A stretch of DNA of 5,052 bases from assembly GCA_030592625.1 (NCBI GenBank), contig JAUVIY010000209.1, positions 1 to 5,052 on the forward strand, read 5' to 3'. The DNA is from Spirochaeta sp. GTDB lineage: Bacteria > Spirochaetota > Spirochaetia > DSM-2461. The notes under the pieces are model-generated. The model saw only the letters and a program-made list of their open reading frames with translations, was not told the DNA's origin and did not search any database. This document shows positions 1 to 5,052 of the stretch, piece after piece. Position 1 is the stretch's first letter; every line of letters starts with the position of its first letter. The position numbers were made by a program, and so were the translations under genes.

Positions 1-1266
1 GAAGACGTGGATTCAGCTAAAGTTTCACTGGTGATTCCCGAGACACAACTCTTCATGGAAGACCAGAAACCCGTTACCGCGTCAGTAATCATCCAACCGA
101 AACCTGGAAGCGATATCAGCGAAAACAGAAACAAGATTGAGGGTATTGTCAAACTCATCCAGTTCGCTATCGAGGGACTGATGGCGGAAAACATCACCAT
201 TATGGATATCCACGGCACGGTTCTCAACGATCTCGACGGCATGGAGGATGTGGACCGGCTGAAGATCACCAGCCGGATGCTCCGACAGAAGAGAGCACTG
301 GAAGCCCAGTATACGGCCACCATACTCCAGTCCTTGAGTAATGTGTTCACATCTTTCCGGGTTGATATCGTTAATTTCGATATTGATCTGGAATTCGTCC
401 GGAAGGAAATCCAAACCCAGGAACACTTCCCCATCACCATGAAGGAAGACGATCCCAACACGCCGTACAGCGAGCTGGAAGTCGTGCCGTCCATTGTACG
501 GAGCAGAGAGGACAGCAGCGAGAACTTCGAAGGGACCGGATTCAACCCTGAGGGTCCTCCGGGGCAGGAAGGCCAGACTCCTCCGGCCTACCAGGATCTC
601 ACCAATCTTGTCGGTCATTATGAATCCGATCGAACCATCGAAAACTTCGAAATCAACGTCCGGAATATCACCGAGGAGAAAAGTCCATACGAAATCAAAC
701 GTATCAGTCTGGGTATGGTTATTGACGGTACCTGGGAAATCATGTTCGACGAAGACGGAGAAGCCACAGTACTTCCCGGAGGTTCCAGGGAGCGGCAGTA
801 TCAGCCCGTACCCCCGGATGTGCTGGTCCAGGCAAAGGAAGTCGTCCAAGGCGCTGTGGGCTTTTCACGAGCAAGAGGGGACATGGTTACCGTCGAAAAC
901 ATCCCCTTTGACAGGACGGAGCAATTCCGCATCGAAGATGAAGCATGGATGCGTAAGCGGCAGATACAAAGAGCCATTCTCTGGAGTATCATCGGAATAA
1001 CCGGTGTTGTCTTCCTGTTCGTCGTAGTCAGGCTGATCAGCAGACAGCTCGAGAAACGACGCAGAGAACGTGAAGAGGAACTGGCCCGGCAGCATCAGGC
1101 CATGCGTGAGCAGGCCTTGCGCAGTGCGGAGGAAGAAGGAATCGAAGTGGAAATGTCCGTCCATGAACGGGCGCGTATCGAGATGCAGGAAAACGCCAAG
1201 AACATGGCGCGGGAGCATCCCGAAGACGTGGCCCAGCTCATCCGGACATGGCTTGCGGAGGAATAG
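1..1266 (+). CDS. fliF: Flagellar MS-ring protein FliF, 3' part (5' end outside window)
   Basis: FliF builds the MS-ring in the inner membrane, the base on which the rotor and export gate assemble. The frame is open from the first base (gaa gac gtg), so the GTG at 7 is internal and the true start lies upstream. About 421 residues are present; full FliF is usually about 550-570, so the N-terminus with the first membrane helix is missing. Visible parts, in order: the end of the YscJ/FliF ring-building domain (about 10-230, with SLVIPETQLF and the VTASVIIQPKPG stretch); the FliF-specific periplasmic domain (about 240-930), interrupted by a Gly/Pro/Glu-rich linker near 530-590; a second membrane helix (about 973-1032, AILWSIIGITGVVFLFVVV); and a basic then acidic cytoplasmic tail ending in PEDVAQLIRTWLAEE (1219-1263), the typical FliG-binding end. 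fliG follows after 3 nt. Identity is secure; only the 5' extent is unknown. Confidence 0.96.
   Translation, partial: EDVDSAKVSLVIPETQLFMEDQKPVTASVIIQPKPGSDISENRNKIEGIVKLIQFAIEGLMAENITIMDIHGTVLNDLDGMEDVDRLKITSRMLRQKRALEAQYTATILQSLSNVFTSFRVDIVNFDIDLEFVRKEIQTQEHFPITMKEDDPNTPYSELEVVPSIVRSREDSSENFEGTGFNPEGPPGQEGQTPPAYQDLTNLVGHYESDRTIENFEINVRNITEEKSPYEIKRISLGMVIDGTWEIMFDEDGEATVLPGGSRERQYQPVPPDVLVQAKEVVQGAVGFSRARGDMVTVENIPFDRTEQFRIEDEAWMRKRQIQRAILWSIIGITGVVFLFVVVRLISRQLEKRRREREEELARQHQAMREQALRSAEEEGIEVEMSVHERARIEMQENAKNMAREHPEDVAQLIRTWLAEE
1257..1261 (+). promoter_or_regulatory. Shine-Dalgarno site for fliG
   Basis: GGAGG lies in the last codons of fliF (gcg gag gaa), 8 nt before the ATG at 1270. 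It supports that start and implies that fliG translation is coupled to the end of fliF. Confidence 0.8.
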
Positions 1267-1269
1267 GGT

Positions 1270-2352
1270 ATGGCCAAAGCGAATGCAGCCGCTGCCGGCG
1301 GAGAAGCGAAATCTCCGATCCCGGCAGCAGTAAAAAAAGGCTCCCAGCACAAAGAAGAACTCAGCGGGAAGCAGAAAGCCGCTATCTTTCTGGTAACCCT
1401 GGGATCCGATATTTCAGCTGAAATATTCAAACATCTGCGCGAAGACGAGATAGAAACACTCACCTGGGAAATTGCACGTCTCGAGAATATCGAATCGGAA
1501 GAACGGGATATGGTGCTGCAGGAATTCCAGGAACTGATGATGGCTCAGGACTTCATTACGACCGGCGGTATCGATTACGCCCGGGAGCTGCTTGAGAAGT
1601 CACTTGGAAACCAGAAAGCGGTGGATATCATCAACCGTCTCACCAGTTCCCTGAAGACCAGGCCTTTCGATTTCATCAGGCGCACGGATCCGGCGAATCT
1701 CCTGAACCTCATACAGCAGGAGCATCCTCAAACCATCGCCCTCATACTGGCCTATCTCGAACCGGCGAAGGCGTCCATGATTCTAGCTCAGCTTCCCCAG
1801 GAAAAACAGTCTGACGTCGCGAAAAGAATCGCCACTATGGACCGTACCAGCCCGGAAATACTCAGGGAAGTGGAACGTGTCCTGGACAAGAAACTTTCTT
1901 CCCTCTCTCATGAAGATTACACAGCGGCGGGCGGAGTCGAGAGTATCGTGGACATCCTCAATCTCGTGGACAGGACAACGGAGAAATCCATCATCGAGTC
2001 GCTGGAAGAGGAAGATCCGGAATTGGCTGAGGAAATCAAGAAGCGGATGTTTGTATTCGAGGATATCGTCATGCTTGACGACAGGGCCATACAGCGGGTG
2101 CTGCGGGAAGTGGACACCAACGAGCTGGCCAAGGCCCTCAAGGCTGTCGACCCCGAAGTTCAGGAGAAGATTTTCCGCAACATGTCAAAACGTGCGGCAT
2201 CCCTGCTCAAGGAAGATATGGATTACATGGGCCCCACACGCCGGAAAGACGTGGAAGAATCTCAACAGAAGATCGTTTCGGTCATTCGAAAACTGGAAGA
2301 GCAGGGCGATATCGTCATTGCCCGATCCGGCGAGGAAGACGTCTTAGTCTAG
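1270..2352 (+). CDS. fliG: Flagellar motor switch protein FliG
   Basis: FliG is the C-ring protein that binds FliF, generates torque with the MotA stator, and switches rotation with FliM. The 360 residues show all three regions: an N-terminal FliF-binding domain (about 32-125); a middle domain with the FliM-binding EHPQ motif at 151-154; a GGVE hinge at 221-224; and a C-terminal domain with MFVF at 260-263 and the torque helix. Set beside my recollection of the E. coli protein, residues known to matter for torque fall at a constant offset of 27: K291 (K264), R308 (R281), E315 (D288), D316 (D289) and R324 (R297). Only D288 differs, a conservative Asp-to-Glu change. The protein is longer than E. 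coli FliG (331 residues) mainly through an Ala/Lys/Gly-rich N-terminal extension of about 27 residues. The ATG at 1270 follows a good SD. Spirochetes can carry two FliG paralogs; this operon copy would match Borrelia FliG2, the one needed for motility. Confidence 0.98.
   Translation: MAKANAAAAGGEAKSPIPAAVKKGSQHKEELSGKQKAAIFLVTLGSDISAEIFKHLREDEIETLTWEIARLENIESEERDMVLQEFQELMMAQDFITTGGIDYARELLEKSLGNQKAVDIINRLTSSLKTRPFDFIRRTDPANLLNLIQQEHPQTIALILAYLEPAKASMILAQLPQEKQSDVAKRIATMDRTSPEILREVERVLDKKLSSLSHEDYTAAGGVESIVDILNLVDRTTEKSIIESLEEEDPELAEEIKKRMFVFEDIVMLDDRAIQRVLREVDTNELAKALKAVDPEVQEKIFRNMSKRAASLLKEDMDYMGPTRRKDVEESQQKIVSVIRKLEEQGDIVIARSGEEDVLV
1409..1426. repeat. 18-bp perfect palindrome inside fliG
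   Basis: ATATTTCAGCTGAAATAT is its own reverse complement over 18 bp, centred between 1417 and 1418, with no spacer. It lies in codons for the conserved stretch DISAEIF of the FliG N-terminal domain. With no loop it would make a poor RNA hairpin, and no T-run follows, so it is not a terminator. It could be a dimeric-protein binding site or a chance product of codon choice. The palindrome itself is certain; a function is not. Confidence 0.55.
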
Positions 2353-2355
2353 GAG
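2351..2355 (+). promoter_or_regulatory. Shine-Dalgarno site for fliH
   Basis: AGGAG overlaps the fliG stop codon (tAG at 2350-2352) and sits 7 nt before the fliH ATG at 2363. It supports that start and coupled translation. Confidence 0.8.
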
Positions 2356-2362
2356 AACGCTC

Positions 2363-3265
2363 ATGGCAAAAAACGTGTTTCATCCAATTGAGATTGTCGA
2401 TCTCACTGCCCAGAAGGTGAAGGTGGAAGCACCGGTGTTCGTTATCCAAGAACCGGAACCCCTTGATCTTTATGAAGGTCCTACCGTCGACGATTTGCGT
2501 CGGGAGGCCGAGGCTTTCAGGGAATCCTGGGCAGGTGAGAAGGAACGTCTCATTCAGGAATCCCATGATGAGGCCGACAGTATCCGTAAACAAGCTGAGA
2601 AAACGGCCTTCGAAGAGGTAAAAACCAAAACGGATGCCGCCATCAGGGATAAACGGATCGCCGAGGACGAGTCGGACCGGATTAAAAGTGAGGCTGAAGT
2701 TGAAGCGGAACGCATCCGTCAGCAAGCCGTCGACGAACGGGACAAAGTCTTCGAAGAAGCCCGAAGCAGCGGATATGAAGAAGGTAGCGAGGGAGGCTGG
2801 AAAGAGGGCCGCGCTGAAGCCGAACGGTTGATTGAGCGATTACACAAGATTCTTGACGCTTCAATACAGAAGAGGCAGGAAATAATTGATGAAGCGGAAA
2901 CCCAGCTCATCGATCTGGTACTTCTCGTTTCCCGGAAGGTTGTCAAGGTTATAAGTGAAAACCAGAAGAATGTGGTAATCAACAACATTGTTCAGGCCCT
3001 CCGGAAGCTCAAGAGCCGCGGGGATGTGGCCATTCGCGTCAACCTGGCGGATCTGGATCTCACTACCGAACATGTGAAAGATTTCATACGTATGGCGGAG
3101 AATGTGAAATCAATAACCATCCTGGAAGACTCTTCGGTCGACAAGGGTGGTGCGGTCATCGAGACGGATTTTGGACAGATTGATGCCCGGATTTCCAGCC
3201 AGCTGAGGGAAATCGAAGAGAAAATACTCGAGCTGGTGCCTATCCGGACGACCGGGGAGGGTTGA
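2363..3265 (+). CDS. fliH: Flagellar export ATPase regulator/stator FliH
   Basis: FliH is the peripheral-stalk-like partner of FliI. It dimerises, restrains the ATPase, and links it to the C-ring and export gate. The 300-residue product starts MAKNVFHPIEI, then has a highly charged region (about 43-132) likely to form a long helix or coiled coil. Next comes an unbroken glycine repeat, AxxxGxxxGxxxGxxxGxxxA, with A133, G137, G141, G145, G149 and A153 (nt 2759-2821); such repeats are a hallmark of FliH helix packing. The C-terminal domain resembles FliH/YscL and V-ATPase subunit E, with DLVLLVSRKVVK near 184-195 and GGAVIETDFGQIDARI at 262-277. Enterobacterial FliH is about 230 residues, so the extra length is mostly in the charged middle. 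It lies 10 nt after fliG and 2 nt before fliI, its direct partner. The family is secure from the C-terminal motif, the glycine repeat and position. Confidence 0.95.
   Translation: MAKNVFHPIEIVDLTAQKVKVEAPVFVIQEPEPLDLYEGPTVDDLRREAEAFRESWAGEKERLIQESHDEADSIRKQAEKTAFEEVKTKTDAAIRDKRIAEDESDRIKSEAEVEAERIRQQAVDERDKVFEEARSSGYEEGSEGGWKEGRAEAERLIERLHKILDASIQKRQEIIDEAETQLIDLVLLVSRKVVKVISENQKNVVINNIVQALRKLKSRGDVAIRVNLADLDLTTEHVKDFIRMAENVKSITILEDSSVDKGGAVIETDFGQIDARISSQLREIEEKILELVPIRTTGEG
3254..3260 (+). promoter_or_regulatory. Shine-Dalgarno site deciding the fliI start
   Basis: The run GGGGAGG ends 7 nt before the ATG at 3268, which is ideal spacing. It is only 1 nt from the in-frame TTG at 3262, so it favours the ATG. 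The site lies inside the last codons of fliH. Confidence 0.8.
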
Positions 3266-3267
3266 TT

Positions 3268-4626
3268 ATGGTACTCGAGAAGTACCTGAACGCAGTCGAT
3301 CGAATTGATCCGGTGAAGTATGTCGGAAAGGTAAAACGAGTCCAGGGAATACTGGTGGAAAGCATCGGTCCCAGGGCCGCCGTAGGTGAGATGTGCCACA
3401 TCATTCCCAGGCATGGGAAACCTCTTCTCGCCGAAGTCGTTGCTGTCAGGGACGAAGTCATCCAGCTGATGAGCTTCGATCCCCTGATTGGCCTGGAAAC
3501 CGGTGATTCGGTAGTGGCTTCGGGAAGCAATCTCAATGTTTCGGTAAGTCCGGAAATGCTGGGCCGGGTATTCGACTCCCTGGGCCGTCCTATGGACGGC
3601 AAAGGACCGATATCCGTCAAAACCCATTATCCGATATTCAACAATCCCCCCTCTCCCATGGAGAGAGCTCCCATCTCCCGAAGAGTTGATACGGGTATCC
3701 GTGCGATCGATGCCATCATGCCCATCGGCCGGGGCCAGAGAATGGGTATATTTTCCGGTTCGGGTGTAGGTAAATCAACCCTTCTGGGTATGGTGGCCAG
3801 GAATACATCGGCAGATGTCAATGTCATCGCTCTCATCGGTGAGCGTGGCAGAGAGGTGCGGGAATTCATCGAAACCGACCTTGGAGAAGAGGGACTCAAG
3901 CATTCGGTGATAATCGTCTCCACTTCGGATACACCGGCATTGGCCCGTGTCAGGGGTGCCTTCACAGCTACGGCTATCGCTGAGTATTTTCGCGATCAGG
4001 GCAATAACGTTATGTTTCTTTTCGATTCGGTAACTCGATTTGCCATGAGTCAGCGGGAGATTGGGCTGGCTATCGGAGAACCGCCCACAACCAGAAGCTA
4101 TACCCCATCAGTTTTTTCACTTATGCCCAGGCTGCTGGAGCGATCGGGGGTTTCATTAAAAGGCACAATCACGGGGCTCTATACGGTGCTTGTTGAAGGC
4201 GACGATCTGGACGAACCCGTGTCCGATGCCGTGCGTGGATATCTTGACGGCCATATTGTACTCAACAGACGCCTGGCGGAGCGGAACCATTACCCGGCTA
4301 TTGACATCCTGGCATCAATCAGCAGGGTTGCGCCCCGGTTGATGGGAAAGCGGACCACAGAAGCGGCAGGTAAAATCCGCCGTCTGGTTTCCGCATACCG
4401 TGAAAAAGAAGATTTGATTGATGTTGGTGCATATGTCAAAGGAACCGATCCCGATGTGGATGAAGCCATAGACAAGAAAGAGGCTTTGAATAATTTCCTG
4501 ATTCAGGGAATCGCTGAACATGAAGAACCGTCCAGCATCTATTCTCGAGCCGCTGAATTGGCCGGTCTGGAGCCGGATGAAGATGAAGAAGGATCTGGAG
4601 ATGAAACGGTTTCTGTTCTCGCTTGA
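3268..4626 (+). CDS. fliI: Flagellum-specific export ATPase FliI
   Basis: FliI is the hexameric cytoplasmic ATPase of the flagellar type III export apparatus; it hydrolyses ATP to help unload and export substrates with FliH and FliJ. The 452 residues match the usual length (about 440-456). Visible elements: N-terminal beta-barrel domain (about 20-90); Walker A GSGVGKST at 164-171; GERGREV at 191-197, with E192 in the catalytic glutamate position; Walker B VMFLFDS at 248-254; the ATP synthase alpha/beta signature PAIDILASIS at 343-352, followed by R353 in the arginine-finger position; and a C-terminal helical domain. The tail (about 435-447) is strongly acidic, PDEDEEGSGDE. The ATG at 3268 is preferred over the TTG at 3262 because of SD spacing. 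The nonflagellar homologue SctN is excluded by the fliF-fliG-fliH context. The last 26 nt overlap fliJ. Confidence 0.98.
   Translation: MVLEKYLNAVDRIDPVKYVGKVKRVQGILVESIGPRAAVGEMCHIIPRHGKPLLAEVVAVRDEVIQLMSFDPLIGLETGDSVVASGSNLNVSVSPEMLGRVFDSLGRPMDGKGPISVKTHYPIFNNPPSPMERAPISRRVDTGIRAIDAIMPIGRGQRMGIFSGSGVGKSTLLGMVARNTSADVNVIALIGERGREVREFIETDLGEEGLKHSVIIVSTSDTPALARVRGAFTATAIAEYFRDQGNNVMFLFDSVTRFAMSQREIGLAIGEPPTTRSYTPSVFSLMPRLLERSGVSLKGTITGLYTVLVEGDDLDEPVSDAVRGYLDGHIVLNRRLAERNHYPAIDILASISRVAPRLMGKRTTEAAGKIRRLVSAYREKEDLIDVGAYVKGTDPDVDEAIDKKEALNNFLIQGIAEHEEPSSIYSRAAELAGLEPDEDEEGSGDETVSVLA
4589..4593 (+). promoter_or_regulatory. Shine-Dalgarno site for fliJ, inside fliI
   Basis: AAGGA sits 7 nt before the ATG at 4601 and is read in fliI as part of its acidic tail. 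The GGAG at 4597-4600 touches the start codon and is too close to serve. Earlier in-frame ATGs at 4577 and 4583 have a GGAG at 4569-4572 (4 and 10 nt away), so they remain possible. Confidence 0.65.
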
Positions 4627-5044
4627 AACGCTGCTTTCCCTCAGAAAGGAGCGTGAGCAGGAATGCGAAATAGTATTGGCTATCGCGGCAGGAAAGCTGG
4701 CAGTCATCGACAATCGGATCGAAGCGGCTCGCCTGGCGGGTGATAATGCCTTTATGGCCGGTGGAGTCACGATTGAGGAACTGAGAGCAAGAGACAGGCT
4801 CTGGATGAAATCGGTCAGCGATTGCAAAGCCCTGGAACAGCCCAGGATAGAGGCTTCGATGAAAGTTGATGATGCCAGGAATGTCTATACAGAGGCTCAT
4901 TCCCAGAGAGCCGCCCTGGACAAGATCAGGGAAAAACGCATGGATCAGTGGAAATTGAAAGTCAAACAGGAAGAAATAAAGAAGCTGGATGAAACGGCTA
5001 AGGGCGCAACTGTGAGACGTCGCCTGACAGGAGGGGATGAGTGA
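4601..5044 (+). CDS. fliJ: Flagellar export stalk/chaperone-escort protein FliJ (FlbA in spirochetes)
   Basis: FliJ is a small soluble coiled-coil protein that sits in the centre of the FliI hexamer, like the gamma subunit of F1, contacts FlhA, and recycles export chaperones. The 147-residue product matches the usual size (about 140-150). It opens with MKRFLFSLETLLSLRKEREQ, the typical FliJ start of a basic, aromatic beginning followed by LETLL and a charged helix. It is almost wholly helical in character and ends with a charged helix (about 108-133, EKRMDQWKLKVKQEEIKKLDE). There is no signal peptide or membrane segment. The frame is open further upstream (ATGs at 4520, 4577, 4583), but the family start and the SD favour 4601. 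It overlaps fliI by 26 nt, so its translation is likely coupled to its partner ATPase. FliJ sequences diverge strongly, so the call leans on the N-terminus, the helical pattern and the position after fliI. Confidence 0.9.
   Translation: MKRFLFSLETLLSLRKEREQECEIVLAIAAGKLAVIDNRIEAARLAGDNAFMAGGVTIEELRARDRLWMKSVSDCKALEQPRIEASMKVDDARNVYTEAHSQRAALDKIREKRMDQWKLKVKQEEIKKLDETAKGATVRRRLTGGDE
5029..5034 (+). promoter_or_regulatory. Shine-Dalgarno site for the gene after fliJ
   Basis: AGGAGG, extended by GG to 5036, is the strongest SD in the window. It is 6 nt before the GTG at 5041 but only 2 nt before the ATG at 5037, so spacing favours the GTG start. Confidence 0.7.
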
Positions 5045-5052
5045 AGAGCTAC
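5041..5052 (+). CDS. Start of next operon gene, 5' fragment only
   Basis: Four codons are visible from a probable GTG start (gtg aag agc tac, giving M-K-S-Y). The GTG overlaps the fliJ stop as GTGA (5041-5044), a common coupling arrangement, and the AGGAGG upstream is well spaced. The alternative is the ATG at 5037 in another frame (M-S-E-E-L), which is too close to the SD. Four codons cannot give identity. If the organism is a spirochete, the expected gene here is flbB, a membrane-anchored periplasmic collar protein; elsewhere a MotE-like, fliK or hook-related gene would be usual. This is inference from gene order only. Confidence 0.5.

Noticed and set aside
7..9. GTG as the start of the first gene.
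   Set aside because: The frame is open to the window edge, and the protein would begin in mid-domain, without the first membrane helix that FliF needs. The gene is cut by the window.
530..590. The Gly/Pro/Glu-rich stretch in fliF as a foreign insertion.
   Set aside because: FliF proteins normally carry a variable, low-complexity linker at this point in the third periplasmic domain, and the frame continues cleanly on both sides.
82..849. A 255-codon open frame on the minus strand opposite fliF.
   Set aside because: It is fully antisense to clearly conserved FliF codons, its product resembles no family I know, and I see no SD or context for it. It is a shadow of codon bias on the + strand.
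494..1000. A 168-codon + strand open frame within fliF.
   Set aside because: It lies out of frame inside the conserved FliF periplasmic domain, and its Arg/Ser/Pro-rich product looks like a frame-shifted reading.
3262..3264. TTG as the fliI start, two codons before the ATG.
   Set aside because: The SD ends at 3260, leaving 1 nt of spacing; the ATG at 3268 has 7 nt.
3584..3600. A GC-rich hairpin in fliI (GCCGTCC, loop TAT, GGACGGC) as an intragenic terminator or attenuator.
   Set aside because: No T-run follows, and the bases encode the conserved LGRPMDG motif of this ATPase family, which accounts for the sequence.
3651..3665. A second short hairpin in fliI (CTCTCC, loop CAT, GGAGAG).
   Set aside because: A 6-bp stem is expected by chance in a window this size, and nothing around it suggests a regulatory role.
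4520..4600. A longer fliJ from the ATG at 4520.
   Set aside because: The extra residues read as an out-of-frame version of the conserved fliI C-terminus, and family similarity begins at MKRFLFSLETLL (4601).
3268..4626. Nonflagellar type III secretion ATPase (SctN) instead of FliI.
   Set aside because: Flanking fliF, fliG, fliH and fliJ, with a FliG C-ring protein that injectisomes lack, settle it as flagellar.

Overview
This window is the middle of a flagellar basal-body and export operon. It is read entirely on the + strand and is packed with no intergenic stretch longer than 10 nt. Protein signatures identify, in order, the 3' part of fliF (MS-ring), then complete fliG (C-ring rotor and switch protein), fliH (export ATPase regulator and stator), fliI (export ATPase) and fliJ (export stalk and chaperone-escort protein). 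The first few codons of a further co-transcribed gene follow at the right edge.

The fliF-fliG-fliH-fliI-fliJ order is widespread in bacteria, so synteny alone does not fix the taxon. The best guess is a free-living spirochete (Spirochaetota, Spirochaetales) of roughly 50% G+C by eye. The reasons are FliH of 300 residues with a long charged helical middle, a FliG whose C-terminal half reads like the spirochete/Thermotoga type, and a FliI that begins MVLEKYL. This rests on remembered family features and not on a search. If it is right, the gene starting at the right edge is probably flbB, the spirochete periplasmic collar protein gene that follows the fliJ equivalent (flbA) in Borrelia and Treponema.

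Layout: 1-1266 fliF, lacking its 5' end; a 3-nt gap; 1270-2352 fliG; a 10-nt gap; 2363-3265 fliH; a 2-nt gap; 3268-4626 fliI; a 26-nt overlap; 4601-5044 fliJ; a probable 4-nt GTGA overlap; then the next gene from 5041. Each start has a purine-rich Shine-Dalgarno sequence placed in the end of the preceding gene, as expected for translational coupling. I see no promoter, terminator, RNA gene, mobile element, tandem repeat or CRISPR array. Transcription must start upstream of the window and continue past it.

The genes form one structure. FliF makes the membrane ring and its cytoplasmic tail holds FliG, which turns stator force into rotation. FliH ties the FliI hexamer to the C-ring and export gate, and FliJ is the central stalk of the FliI ring. 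The FliI/FliH/FliJ set is evolutionarily related to F- and V-type ATPases.

I found no undescribed system. The points worth a second look are small: an 18-bp perfect palindrome inside fliG, three in-frame start candidates for fliJ inside the fliI tail, an unbroken AxxxG(xxxG)3xxxA repeat in an enlarged FliH, an N-terminally extended FliG, and the start of the next gene.
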